64,000 nucleotides of DNA, from positions 1 through 64,000 of the forward strand of contig NW_026516829.1 in NCBI RefSeq assembly GCF_025766255.1. Reading direction: 5' to 3'. The DNA comes from Zychaea mexicana. Its lineage: Eukaryota; Mucoromycota; Mucoromycetes; Mucorales; Lichtheimiaceae. The position numbers were made by a program, and so were the translations under genes. This document shows, in pieces, positions 1 through 12,136 of the stretch. Position 1 is the first letter of the stretch. Each line of letters begins with the position of its first letter. A model generated the notes under the pieces. It searched no databases. It was not told where the DNA came from and worked only from the letters and a program-made list of their open reading frames with translations.

Positions 1-919
1 TAAAAATTACGCGGCCCGGTTTACTTAATTGGTACAGTAAACGACGCTTGATAACAAGAGTAACAACGTGTTTATCCTTGTGGCGAAAACTGATTAGGTG
101 TTAGAGTCATTTTCCTCTCAAGCTAGTTGCCATCATTTCATACATCGCTGCAGTAAGCACTGCTGATTACAGATGATCAATAGGCAAGTCTCCAATTGAG
201 TGTGACACCTGCTGAATTAGCCAGCAACCGTTGGCCGTAGCAACGCTGTAATGACAGATTTCTTTTAACGGCTATTACTCGACCCAATTTTATATAATCG
301 ATTATCTGCTACTATCTGAGACCGACACCATTATGTTTATTATGGAAAGAATTGAAATTTCTGACTACGGTAATGGTATGTAGTAAGCTCGTCTTCGCTT
401 GTTATAGACTAGTTCGTAGTAACTATTAGTGCTATGAAAGGAACTTTGGTTAGGTGAGACCTGCGTCGAGTTAAAATAACGATTTGGATGAACGAATCAA
501 CAGTATTTTTCTCAGGATGCTATTTTATATTTTCGAGCTTGCAGTGAGACAAGGAAGAGTTCAATTAGAAAGAGGATTCTAATGACACTTACTATTAATC
601 ACCACGTAACATCCAACGAAGCAACGCACGTGTTTAAGTAATTACTTACTTTCGTTAATGATTTGGTACCAGCTGGGTGCAAATATAAGATGGCTCCAAA
701 TTCCAACTATGCAACTATGATGGGCAAACGAGCGTCGTAGAAGAGAGTTTATAGATGCTTAAGAATTGTTGGCAATAACAGCATCCGATGAAATACTTTG
801 TCATGCTAATACTCAGCTAATTGGTCGTTGGAGTATCATTATAAAGCTTTATTATGATTAATGAAATGGTGGTTTCACAAGGATTATTTTATCTGCATGG
901 TAAAAGCACGTCAATGACT
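1..919. other. Intergenic, nothing recognised
   Basis: No reading frame with protein-like composition, no repeat and no RNA gene could be recognised on either strand. It forms the 3' flank of the aldo/keto reductase gene that ends at 920. Confidence 0.5.
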
Positions 920-2151
920 TCAATAACGAGTACCGCTTACTGTAGCAGCATCTACAACCTTCCGAATTTCTGCTAGATCCTCATTTGTCAGCTGAAGTTG
1001 GCCACCCTTGAGGTTCTGCTCAAGATATTTGAGCCGCTTCGTCCCTGGGATAGTAATGAAATCCTTTCCTTGGGTTAAAACCCATGCAAGGACCAATTCT
1101 GGTGTAGTGGCACCTTTCTTTTCAGCGATACCCTGTATCTTGGCTACGAGCTCCAGATTCTTGGAGAAATTCTCGCGTGAGAAGCGTGGGTTCAACTTGC
1201 GGTAATCGTTGTCAGCAAGATCGTCTGGCGACTTGATGGCGCCTGTCAGAAAACCACGACCAAGGGGCGAACTTTTGGTTCAATAGTAGCGTAAATATAA
1301 TTTTCTCTTTTGCTATTTGCGCTCCCCACACTGTCAGTCACAAAATGAGCTTACTAAGCAACGATGGTAATGCCTAGCTCCCGGCAAGTGTCAAGTGCTC
1401 CATTGGTTTCAATATCGAGCGTCCATGGCGAAAATTCAACTTGATACGCCGAAATCGGATGGATCCTGTGTGCACGTCGGATATTTTCGGCGCTGCATTC
1501 CGATAGGCCGATGTATCGAACCTTGCCTTCCTTTACCAACTCTGCCATAGCCTTCACTGTATCTTCAATTGGACTATAAAGTCAGGGACGATTTGATAGA
1601 AGTTAATTACAAAGTCTCTGATTCACTCTTTTCTTTATAAACATTGACAATAGCTTACGTTTCTGGGTCATATCGATGTTGATAGTACAAATCGATGGTA
1701 TCGACGCCGAGACGTTTAAGACTGGCTTCACAAGCTTTGCGCACATACTCGGGCTTTCCGTTTGGGGCCGAAAATGCTCCAGTCTTCTCATCCCGAACGA
1801 TGCCAAACTTTGTGCATAGAAACACCTTGTCGCGGTTTCCTGACTTGGAAAAGTATCTTCCCAGAAGCCGTTCGTTCTCACCTACGCCGTACATGTCGGC
1901 AGAATCCCAAAAATTACAACCGAGTTCGAGTGCACGGCTCAGAACAGCCATGTTCTCTTCCTCATCTGTAGGGCCATAAAAATCGCTCATTCTAAAAACG
2001 GTGACGAATAGTAAGTAAGTACTATGATGAGTTTTCAACTTATTGCTCACATTTCCTCATCGGATTATAGTATTTGGCATTACCCCATGCAGCCCAACCC
2101 CAGTGGGTTTACAAACGTGCCGGTCCTTCCAAGCTCTCTTTGCTCTACCAT
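920..2151 (-). CDS. Aldo/keto reductase (4 exons)
   Basis: NADPH-dependent oxidoreductase of the aldo/keto reductase superfamily, probably cytosolic; substrate unknown. Exons: 2151-2084, 1991-1659, 1573-1355, 1271-920, all with GT-AG introns and consistent phases, giving 323 residues, normal for the family. The start ATG at 2151-2149 opens a typical N-terminus leading to GLGCMGMSDFYG across intron 1. Visible motifs: DSADMYG (catalytic Asp and Tyr), CTKFG (Lys) and YYQHRYDP (His), the complete AKR catalytic tetrad; [12 protein letters not shown] in the last third; and ITIPGTKR near the C-terminus, the NADP phosphate-binding region. It resembles the yakC/AKR13-like group. A decayed paralogue lies head-to-head about 760 bp upstream. 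Family assignment is secure; the physiological substrate is not inferable. Confidence 0.93.
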
Positions 2152-2908
2152 CGTTGAGAAATATGAAAGTTGTAAGATACTCTATGGAACTAACAGCCAT
2201 ATCTGCGTCGGCCTTATATAACGGTTTTTATGCGTGAAACTATAATCTGTGTTTGTATAGAATTACGCGTCCATTGACCAAATTAGTCTAATTCGTGGCT
2301 GCTGTTGAACTTGCTCGCTTTTCACCCAGTCGAGTGCTGCACTAAAAAAATTACTACTGCTCGCCTCTTTGTTTATAGCGAGTGCTACACAGGGTTTAAA
2401 GCATTCGCATGACGTTTTGAACTAATACAGAATGCTTCTATGATAGTACGGAAAATAGTTCGAGTCAGAAAATCACTTTTTGCTCACTGCCTCAATTGGA
2501 ATAAAATGATTGCGCAATCAAAACCAAAAGAAGTAAAGCACGGGATTACCGGTACATAGCTGCAGCTACCGCAAGCATTACAAACTAAATACAGTTTGCA
2601 TTGTGCATTTAGCTGCAGAGAGCAGGAGTGGATAATGATGCTGGAAGTGAGGACGAATGATAATGAAAAGGAACAAGCCAACCATGAGTTCATTAAAGGA
2701 ATGCTTATACTGATATAAACCGCCTGTTTGCTTTGCTGTTGTCGAGTGGCATTTATATATTCAACGAAGTATATCAAGGTTATTCTTTGGAGATGACACT
2801 CTTGAATGTGGCACATGCTTTTTTAAACTGGTGTAGCGTGTATGCTATGTAATTAAAAACATTTGCCATGTTTAATAACAACATAAGCATGAGCAAAAAC
2901 ATATGGCC
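2152..2908. promoter_or_regulatory. Shared divergent intergenic region of AKR pair
   Basis: This 757-bp gap separates the intact reductase (minus strand) from its decayed paralogue (plus strand), so it must hold the promoter of the intact copy and any remains of the other promoter. I see no convincing TATA box close to 2151. Small reading frames here have no protein-like features. Confidence 0.3.
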
Positions 2909-4010
2909 ATTCAGTTGGGTGATGAACCAATATGGCCGTTTCGGATCGTGCGTTGGAACTCAGCTGTAACTTTTGGGACACGTCCGTTGTGTATGGATTT
3001 TGGGAATTCGAGAAACTTCTTGGCCGGTACTTTGCTTCAAGAAGGATTCGTGACAAGGTTTTCCTGTGCAGCAAGTTCGTTATTCTCCTTGATGAAAAAA
3101 CGGATTTGTCGTGAGTGCCAGTAATTAAATATGAGTATGTTCGTCAATGCTGCGACGATAGCCTTAAACGTCCCACTGTGGATATCATCTATTTGTATTA
3201 TCAACGTTGCCCGGATCCTAGCACGTGAGTTTTGGTTTTGTCGTGAATAACTTCAAATTTATTATTTTTTATTGTTCTGTTGATTTAGTCCCATTGAAGA
3301 AACGATGAAGGCATTGGTAGAATTAGACAATGAAATTCGGTATATTGGGCTGTTGGAGGGGTTTTACACAGGAACTAGCATCGGTATGTAATATGCGTAG
3401 CGCCCACAAAATCCATCCAATTTCTGCATATCATACCAAGTAGAATTCTCGCCTTGGGCACTGGATGTTGAGGCAAATGATACGCTTAAAACTACAAGGG
3501 AGCTGGGAGTATCTATTGCCACATACAGTAGTAAGTATAGATATCTTATCGACGAGTAAAATAATATATGCATTACGATGCTCTTCCTTTTTTTTTTCTG
3601 TATTTATGAGATACTGATCTATTTGCTAAATGCGTACCACTTCTCTAAATGTATAACTGACGACAGGTTCTCCTCTTGGTCGCGGTTTCCCAATGGGATC
3701 CATAAAATCGTCAGACGATCTTGGCCGAAATGATTGGCGTAAAACAAGTCCACGTTTCCTCGCTGAGAAATCCCACAAAGATCTAGAAATTTAAAGAAAA
3801 AATAATCGAAAAGAAAGGGATGCTTCCATCAGAATTGATTACTGCCTGGGGTACTGGCTCAAGGGAACGACTTTATCACTATCACGGGCACCAAACGGAT
3901 CGAGTATCTTGAGCAAAATGTGAACATTGGCCACACACAGCTACCCGAAATAATCCGCGAAATTGTACTGTTAGCGGCCAACGCTTTAAAATATGGAAAT
4001 GAAGACGATA
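2909..4010 (+). pseudogene. Decayed aldo/keto reductase paralogue
   Basis: A degenerate copy of the neighbouring aldo/keto reductase in opposite orientation. Collinear blocks are visible: ALELSCNFWDTSVVYG and RDKVFLCSKF (2945-3090), [15 protein letters not shown] (3181-3222), RYIGLLEG (3340-3362), SPWALDVEAND (3450-3482), SPLGRGFPMGS (3669-3701) and a C-terminal block around 3855-3990. Lesions: the frame stops after DEKTDLS at 3112; a short insertion near 3434 shifts the frame before the SPW block; there is a stop after the RFLAEKSHKDLEI block near 3793; and the C-terminal part is in another frame. The catalytic His of YYQH is Arg (YYQR). Some donor sites (GTGAGT at 3223) survive, so the copy probably arose by genomic duplication rather than retroposition. 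Confidence 0.85.
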
Positions 4011-4537
4011 TAGACTATTTTTCAATAGATCTGCGAATAAAACGTTCATACACATAGCAGCTATCTCGTGCCTATATATTTATCTCTCGGCCCCTCCTTT
4101 TTGGTGGCGTCAGCTATCTTTTTTTAGATTAAAGTATATGGGCTAAAACTTAGAACGATGCTTTGATAAAATTACAGTTAGTGTTCCAGCAGTTGTATCG
4201 GTGAAGGTTCAGTAACGATTCAGTGAAACTGTAACTGCTTTGGACTAGAGTAACGATGATTTACATCTAGCTTCTGCTACGGTCACTGTGTATGTATATT
4301 TAAAAGAGCTACAACGATGATATTGATTACTCGGTTAGCTGCTGTGAATATAGCATATAGATATATCTTGCAGTGAGCTTGGGTGGAAGTGGATCAAGTA
4401 ACAAGTAGGGGATAAACAAGCCTAAATATTATAATTATCCAGACACCGGCAGACCAATCATGCAGACGTCCCAAAATGAGTATCGGTGTTACCAGTTCGA
4501 CGTGGCTCGCTTTCAGTTTGCCAACAAAGTTGTATCC

Positions 4538-6142
4538 ATGCATTGCTCAGTTGCGATTTTGGCAGTATTAGCTGGTCTGCTGCCATTAAGCTGTGCTGCT
4601 TCGTCCTTTGTCTATGAAGATATCGTGGCCCATGCGCGGTACCGTGTGGTATTGACAGAAGACAAAATCCCAGAATCCTCAGTGTATGCCGACGTTGAAG
4701 AAGAAGAACAACTTAATGTCAACAGCAAGGTAAATCAACATTTTAGCAGTGCAAAGCAGAAAAAACGGTTATAAAGACTAACACAGTATGACCTGTGTAT
4801 ATTTCTTTCATTTGCAAAGGACGATGCTTTGTCAACGCATTTCACGTACAATAGTCAGCCCCAGAAATCAAATCAAGTTATAATGATGAGTGCCTATGGT
4901 CAACCATTTCACTGTACGATACCCGACGTTGAAGAACAGCAAGACGATTCAACCTTTTCAACAACCAAAGACAATACTGAAGAGGACACGCACAAGATTA
5001 TCGAACGAGGCTTAAAACTTCTGGAACCACTGAGTAAAGGATGTCTACTTTACCAGGTATGTTATAAGAGCTCATGGTAACCATGAAAAGAGAGGAGCTA
5101 GTTGTTTACCTTTGGAATACAACCACAGAAACCTGGTTATTGGACATATGAATACTGCCATAAGAAACATATCAGACAATTCCACGTCGATCGCAGCGCA
5201 ATTCAAACGGATCCGCCTGCTCGTACACCCCACGGTCAATCATTTTACCTCGGTTTCTTCTCTCCTAGTAGTAGCAGCAGCAGTGGTAGCAGCAATAGCG
5301 AACAAACCGATGTGGCCGAACCATCCACAAATCTACAACATATCGGGGATCAGCGATATCTGACACAGCGATGGACAGGAGGATCTGAATGCGATCTTAC
5401 TGGCAAACCACGAACAATTGAAGTCCAATTTCACTGTGATATGAATTCCCATGACCGGATATCCATGTTCCAAGAAGTTACCACATGCCAATACCAAATG
5501 GTTATTAGCACCCCGAGATTATGTCAAGAGATGATGCTGGCATCGCAGACACAGTCCGATGTCAACAAGATTCAGTGCAATCCTATCGTACCTGACCACA
5601 TGCTCACATCATCTTCACCTGCTCATCGATTGGAGGAGCAGCCGGTCGCCGAGGACGCAGCGCCTGCGGAACCAGAACTGGGGCCCGAAGCTTCTTCATC
5701 AGATCAGGAAGGAGAGGAAGGATATGGACGCGTGCAACAGCAAGAGATCATTGATCAACAGCACCAGAAACAACAACAACAAGAGACCACAAAGGAGGAT
5801 CTATTGGCACTTATTTCGGATTTGACTGCACAGATCAACGATTTGCAAAGGCAAGTCGGCGGAACGTTACCGTTAGAGCAGTTGTTAGGCAGTAATGGCC
5901 AACAGCAGCAACAACATGGAGGTGCCGGACAAGAGGAGATGGAAGTAGCATTCTTTCATGTGGACGAAAATGGTGCCTTGGTACCTGAAGAAGGCGTGGA
6001 TATGAAAAAACTTATGGAGTCGTATATGAAGATGCTCGGCACCGTCAAGGAAAAGCAAAAGCAGCCGAAACACACGGAGGCTGAAGAAGATCAAGCACAA
6101 CAGCGAAACAGAAAAGCATATGAAATGACTTATTACCAATAG
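4538..6142 (+). CDS. OS-9/Yos9-type ERAD lectin (3 exons)
   Basis: Endoplasmic-reticulum lectin that reads trimmed N-glycans on misfolded glycoproteins and hands them to the Hrd1 ubiquitin-ligase complex (family knowledge). Exons 4538-4729, 4820-5056, 5129-6142; 480 residues. The ATG at 4538 is chosen over an in-frame ATG at 4460 because it starts directly with a signal peptide (MHCSVAILAVLAGLLPLSC). An MRH domain spans roughly residues 133-310, with GCLLYQ, PGYWTYEYCHK, a GG..CDLTG block, EVQFHC and a closing TCQYQMVISTPRLC; these carry the paired cysteines and the Q/R/E/Y sugar-binding pattern of MRH lectins. The remainder is Glu/Gln-rich with a coiled-coil-like stretch (DLTAQINDLQRQV). It ends in YYQ, not HDEL, so it is probably retained through partners. 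A Ser-rich insertion lies inside the MRH domain. Confidence 0.93.
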
Positions 6143-6493
6143 AGTATGAAAATTAACTTTTTTATTCTATTCGACATATTCTGGTTGAGTGATGGATGAA
6201 CTGGTGAACACGGGGCTGTTATTGTTGGCGAAGAAAAAGGCTAAAGTCAACAAGGACTACCTTCGGATATATATGCTACATGTGAAAATGAGGTTATATT
6301 GAATCTTCGCTTCGGTATACATGGACAGGATACAACTTGATCCCATAGCTCTAGGAGCTGCCCACACCTGAACCAAGCGTTTAATTTCCAAACTGACATT
6401 GTCCAGTTTTCACACACACAACCTCGATTAATCCTTATCAATTGCCAGCCATTAATCCATCCCACGCAAACTGCACACATTTTGTTATTTTTA

Positions 6494-6975
6494 TTATGCA
6501 CCTTCAGACTTTTCAGCACTAATATATAAGACTATACAGTGAAAACCAAAAGTGTATCAGTATAGGCTTGTTGACCACGCAAACATAAACATACGCTTAA
6601 AAGGGTTACAGTAACACACTTACCGTTGTTTCCTCGAATAAAAGTGTCACCATATCGATTCGTTAATTCTCCATCCACGTATTCTTCAGTGTTTTCCAAA
6701 GCAATGTTCATGTAGCCATCCAGACATGCCAAGACGCCTAATATTTTTACATGAATGAGATTCTTCCTTCAGATTAGATTCAACGCGCTGGATCGATTGT
6801 GCCACATAAAATCGAATCGATTCATCAAATTGAATGAAGTAAGTAAGCTTAAAAGAGAAAAATAGGACTGACCTCGGTAATTGATGCCTGAGTTAAGCTT
6901 AACAAGAACGTGCTGGTTAAGCACAGTGTTCAAAAAATCCGACGGTGAGTGTGTATGCTTTTGTTCGTCTGCCAT
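6494..6975 (-). CDS. LSM6: U6 snRNA-associated Sm-like protein LSm6 (3 exons)
   Basis: Subunit of the heptameric LSm rings: LSm2-8 binds the 3' end of U6 snRNA in the nucleus, and LSm1-7 works in cytoplasmic mRNA decay. Exons 6975-6873, 6737-6624 and 6531-6494; 84 residues, close to the usual size of about 80. Sm motif 1 is VLVKLNSGINYRGVLACLDG with YMNIALENTEEY following; Sm motif 2 is FIRGNNVLYIS. The GVLACLDGYMNIAL signature identifies LSm6 specifically. The last exon is only 38 bp and ends after SAEKSEGA. Exon phases fit perfectly through both introns. Confidence 0.95.
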
Positions 6976-9191
6976 GTGGAATGAGATAAACCCGTGGAGG
7001 TCTTCAACTTTGGCTGGGACCCAAAGTCACGATTTAGCTAACGTTATTATAAGCGCAACTGTTTACGAAAAATCAGTGTATCTCTAGTGACATAGTACTC
7101 TATAACGTGTAACTGACGTTGCACCTTTTTGTGCATACGTGATTAAACATCTTTTATCAAACTTTCTATATGATTACTTCTTTCATCTTATTCCACAGTA
7201 ATAGTTCCCATTATATGTATTGTTCGGCATTACAAGGGTTTAATTGAACCAGATAAGTTTGCTTCCAACAAAACCATCCACATTGAAGTAGTAGGTGGTA
7301 GTGATCCAAGCCCGGGATTTACTGTATCGCTTGCGTTTATGAACGTCATATTAGCAATGACTGGGATATGACATGATGGCCAAGTCTTATCATATACATG
7401 ATGACAGAAAGCGATGCGTATAGAAGTGACACATAATGAATATATAGCATGAAACGGGACTATATATAAAGTTCAAATATGGAGTACCATATAAGCACAA
7501 AGCGACCGGGGAAAAGATAAATGTGTACTACAGCTGTTCTCGATTAAAATGGAGTATGTAACGATCGCAAGTATTAAGTGTCTGCTAACTCAAATTAGGG
7601 CACTAGAACATGCGAAGGATTGGGATATACTTAGTTCAGCTTCCTTGTGCGCGCTCGAGCCGCACAGTCGAACTGCATAACGTAGTCTCGAGTATCATTA
7701 TATGGTCCCAGGATGAAGCACCCACAGTGTCATAAACTCCAAATATAATTTGTGTTTTTTTACTAAAGAAGCTATAATAACACAATGCACAGCGACTCAT
7801 AGCAAAAGTTCCTAGGGTGCAATGAATGTATCGCCATAACCGGAACCCATCTACATAGCTTTTCATCAAATTAAATCACGTAAATATGTTCTTGAACTAA
7901 ACTACATATCGCAAGAAAATGAATGCCCTTGCACCACTGGCAAAAGCATATGTGAGTATCAAAGTTAAAGGCTCAAGCTCCGGCATGAAATATGCAAACA
8001 CACACGTATGTCAATGAGTTATGGAATCCATTTGCCTCTATACCGTACATAATGGTCGTCAAGTTTCTAAAACGCTAACGAGCCTTGATATGATGACAGT
8101 GGAAGGGTATGCGCTCAGCGCTGAAAATTAGCTTCAAATACCCCGTCTTCTGCTGTATGCGACGTACAATACTAACATATCCAAACATTGCGAGTTTCAA
8201 TTAACGGTTCCATTTCTAATGAAGAAAGTGCATCATTGTTGTTTTTTTACCGAGAGTATAGAAACATCCAGACATAGTGATTAACTTGTCTCTATCGTTA
8301 CAGTAGATTTTTACAACCCGTACTACTGATAATTCACTGTGTACAACTGCTGCTAGGTTATGTGTATCTTTTGCTGGAGGGGTAAAGAAGACTAAAGAAA
8401 TGTTCATCTACTCAGCAGTGCCCTGAAAGAATTCACCATGGACAGTACGCATAATCGAAAACGCATCAGACTGCCCACCCTTCAGGGCAATCACGGGCAT
8501 AACAATTATGGGCAGTAAGACATTGTTCATTTGTGTAACAAAGACGACAATATCATAGGAACAAGGCCGTCGCAGGGCTAACCAATGGAAGAGAAGAAGA
8601 AATGGGCCACAACCGTCGACCTTATTGTGCTGCATTTCAGAAAAGACCTATATATTGAGCATGTATCGTTCATGCTGCCGACCAACAGCTGCATGTAGTC
8701 TAAAGCTCAATCAATGAGTAGCATCTTTATGCTCAGTGGTTCGTTTCTTTCCAATCTTTGACATATACAGTACTACTTCTAACTTTACAAACAAGGTCAC
8801 AATAACAATGAAAGCATATGGTCTTACTCTCTGTTCAACAGAGATGGATCCTGCGGCCTTTCCCATTTTGAAGTGTTGTGATTGTATATAACGATGACAG
8901 AAGAACAAACCTTTACATTTGCTTCTTTGTTAGTTCCTACAATAGCGAGAAGGAACACGGCTCTTTTGCATGGTATAAATTGAAAACAATGAGTCTGCTG
9001 CACCTCATATACCCGAAGCTATTGTAACCAGAAGCCAGTACTATTGTCTCGACGTCTTTCTCTCCGTATATAAATACTGGCATATCAAATGCAAAACGTG
9101 TTAATAATATACACACTACACCTTCTATTTACCTACTCTACTCTAACCATTTGCCTCACCAACCTCTCTTTCTGTCTTTTATCCCATCAAA
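6976..9191. other. Gene-poor 2.2-kb stretch
   Basis: No gene could be supported. Only short reading frames (under 80 codons) occur on both strands and none resembles a known family or carries a convincing exon chain. The 3' end contains the TATA-like element of the next gene (listed separately). Base composition is ordinary and I see no tandem repeat. Confidence 0.45.
9066..9077 (+). promoter_or_regulatory. TATA-like box upstream of 9192 gene
   Basis: The sequence GTATATAAATA lies about 115 bp before the ATG at 9192 and is followed by a pyrimidine-rich stretch (CTCTACTC, CTCTCTTTCTGTC), a common fungal core-promoter layout. The role is inferred from position only. Confidence 0.45.
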
Positions 9192-10433
9192 ATGGAATTT
9201 TGTTCATCGCTAGAGTCAACGCCAGAGTCAGCAAGTTCTCCTCAGCAGCAAGAGGCTGCAAGCCCACCAACTCCACAGCAACCTGGATCGCCACAGCGTG
9301 AAGGACAGCCCCGTGAAGAGCAGACGGGTGAAGAGCATTCTGGACAGCAAGAGCGTACCCAAGAAAGTCGGTCTGGTAAAGGACCTCAGCAGCAACGAAG
9401 CCGCGTCGACAAAGGGAAAGGCCGCGCAGTTCCGGGACAAGGTATGTACGATTTACTTTAATGGATGCTGCTGCTGACATAAAATCTCAGCGTAATTCTA
9501 ACACGACTCCATTCTGAACAATTGAAGGAGAATCTGGCGAACTATCAACCTCTTCTGCATCTGGTATGTCTCATTATTCACTTTGTGTTATTCAGCAATG
9601 ATGAAACATCAAACAACGGGATTTCCTTTTTTACTATGATAACCAAGAAAAACAATAATCTAATGCAGGTACTCCTAAGCAGCAATCCCCGTTGCGGGCA
9701 GGCTCCAAGCGCGCGCACGAGCAAGTGGACCGTGGCGACAAGGAAGGAGAAGAGGAGAGATCCCCCAGAGCCCGCGGATCGGGTAGTGCATCGCCGACTC
9801 TGGACAGCAAAAAGGTCGCGGAAACGTACGTATAATTCAAGACAAAATGCTATTGTTACTACGTGACGAGGAAGAACAAGGAAACCAACTCACAAGTAAG
9901 CATTTTGTACATGTAATAGACTACTTCCTTGGTTGGCCACTCTGTCAGCAGTCATCAAGCTCACCTATGAGGATTTTGAAATCGCCAACAAAAATCTATC
10001 AATGATCAGTGATCGTTACCAGTTTTTGGAAAACCTTTTCAATTTTACCCAAGATATGGAAAATTGTCTTTCACGACCTCCTTATTTTATATCACTCCCG
10101 GACGACCCCCTTGCTGACTATCTAGTCCAGATGAAAAATCAGCTTTTTAACGAGGCTTCTGAATACATACGGTTGAATCTACAAGGCGGAAGAAAAACAC
10201 ACCCAGTAACAACATCCTCTTCGGCCGCGGCTGCGGCTGCGTGTTCGTCGTCGTCGTCAGCTCAAGCCACAACAACAACAACAACAGCGCCACCAGCAGC
10301 ATCGACTGCCGAAAAAGTGGATACGAAGAAACAAAAGAAAGAAGCAGTCGATCCTGAGGAAGGAAAGGAAGAAGAAGTCGATCCTGAGGAACGAGAGAAA
10401 GGAAAAAAACGCATGGGCTATATTAGCTCATAA
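9192..10433 (+). CDS. Unrecognised Gln/Glu/Ser-rich protein (5 exons)
   Basis: I do not recognise a family. Proposed exons: 9192-9441, 9528-9563, 9669-9829, 9871-9895, 9949-10433, giving 318 residues with consistent phases; the two introns at 9830-9870 and 9896-9948 are short (41 and 53 bp) and less certain. The first 150 residues are disordered, rich in Q, E, S, P and R (SSPQQQEAASPPTPQQ; RARGSGSASPT). A compact, probably helical block of about 85 residues follows (IKLTYEDFEIANKNLSMISD; FLENLFNFTQDMENCLSRPP; DDPLADYLVQMKNQLFNEAS). Then come Ala/Ser/Thr runs and an acidic-basic tail with two KKEAVDPEE / EEVDPEE repeats. No signal peptide or membrane segment. The helical block is the part to use for homology detection. 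Confidence 0.6.
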
Positions 10434-11439
10434 TGATGCTCATTTTTTACTTGTTCATATACGAGAAATGCAATAGTATTTTCAGTGCAAGCAGTAATAA
10501 CAATGCAGCAGTATATTTTTTGTCTACCAATAAATAGTAAAATCAGTGCATCTGTCTTCAAAAATTAAAGTGTAACAGATATGGAAACGACATTCATGCA
10601 ATTTGTGCTACAACAGTGATTTCAATATAAAGCAAACAATTCAATAAATTCAGACTGTGCACTCGTCTTACATATATAAATTTGACAGGTTCTTTCATAG
10701 TTTTACTACGGCGGATAAAAAAGCATATGTACTTCACGTGGTAGGATGTGCTTAGCATAGTTAGCATAGCAGTATTGTTCTCAGCATGTTTGATGGATTA
10801 AAAAAGCATCATCAATCAAGGATAGGTCACTAACAACCGAATCAAATATCTGATATCATAGAACTCTCTGTTTCACCAAGTTTGCATAAATGTTGTATAT
10901 CAATGGATTATATTGACAACAAACCTGTTTTGTTCCTCTACATAACACCTTTATTTTACAGTGATAGCTTCTTCAGTCTCTAAGATAAATCACTCCATCA
11001 ATAGCGGAGAGCTATAGTAATGAATAGCAAGTAGCGCGTAATATGTGTATATTGCGCTGGTGTTTTTATCATTCTCTTCGTCGATGGAAGCGGCTTATCA
11101 TGTAATATTAGTGCGTAGTCGGTTAAAACATTATATCATACGCGGATTATTTTGTCGATATTTTATAGAGATGGTTACCAATATATGAAGTTGCTTTGCT
11201 GTTTCATTAACAGCATCTCTGTTCTGCCATCAGTGATAAGTCTAACATGCCATTAAAAAATAAAAGCGTGAGAAAACATTTGTGCGTAGATGCATCATGC
11301 ATCTGGCTTCCCAAAGAAATGGTATCAAGGAGCTTTTCGTGTGACTGTGTACGGAGGGCGTAAAGTGTAAGCATATAAAAGAGAACATGGACCGATGCAA
11401 GACGTGCATATTGTTTTTTTTTGAGGAGCTAGCATTGTG
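10434..11439. other. Intergenic region with TATA box of GNAT gene 1
   Basis: AT-rich stretch without a supportable gene. Near its right end a TATA-like CATATAAAAG (11372-11381) lies about 60 bp before the ATG of the first acetyltransferase. Short open frames (for example complement 11242-11505) look like noise. Confidence 0.4.
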
Positions 11440-12136
11440 ATGGGCGAAACGAACAAAAGAACTTATATACGCAAAGCAACGCCGGATGACATTTATCTTA
11501 CGCAAAGCATCGTCAATTTGGTGAACCGAACATTTCGAAGTGACAGCTGTAAGTGCAGTTTACATCGAGTCTAGTATAACCTTTTCAAATGATATTAATT
11601 TTATTCTTATCACTCGACGGAACATTGTGAACATATAATCAAACAAAGGTGACTTAGTCTCCGATACGGAAATCTTTCCCGACAACGAGCGCGTTACATT
11701 CGAAGAGATTGAAAACCTGATAGTTGAAAGTGGTGGAAAATCGAGTGCGCTCTGGTTCGCTTTCGATCAACAGTGGGTACAAGAGCACGGCAAGTACGAA
11801 GAAGTCATTGTCGGTGCAGTGAAAATCGGCCCGTATAATTTCCGTAGCCACAAGGATAGTTGCATCCTCGAAATCTTCGCCATTTCCCCTGAATATCGAA
11901 AGCGTGGTCTAGGCAGCTTTCTAGCTCAGGAAGCACTAAAGTATGCAAAGGAGTCAGGATATACGACAGCGTATTTAATGGTCCTCGACTCAAAACCGAA
12001 ACTGCTTGATTGGTGTCGACGGGCGCTAGGATTTGAAGAGATTTACACTGTAAAATATACAGGACGTCATAAGATCAACAGGGATGCAGCCGTAGTTGTA
12101 TTAAAGAGAGAATTGTTTTACAAAGGTTTATTATAG
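11440..12136 (+). CDS. GNAT-family N-acetyltransferase, copy 1 (2 exons)
   Basis: Acetyl-CoA-dependent N-acetyltransferase of the GNAT superfamily, probably soluble; the acceptor amine is unknown. Exons 11440-11548 and 11649-12136; 198 residues. The N-terminal strand-helix RKATPDDIYLTQSIVNLVN is the usual GNAT start. The acetyl-CoA pyrophosphate-binding motif A is well preserved: LEIFAISPEYRKRGLGSFLA, where RKRGLG matches the Q/RxxGxG/A consensus. Next come motif B-like AYLMVLDSKPKLLDWCRRAL and the closing GFEEIYTVKY strand. A TATA-like box lies upstream. The next gene downstream in the same orientation is a diverged paralogue with the intron at the same place. Confidence 0.85.
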
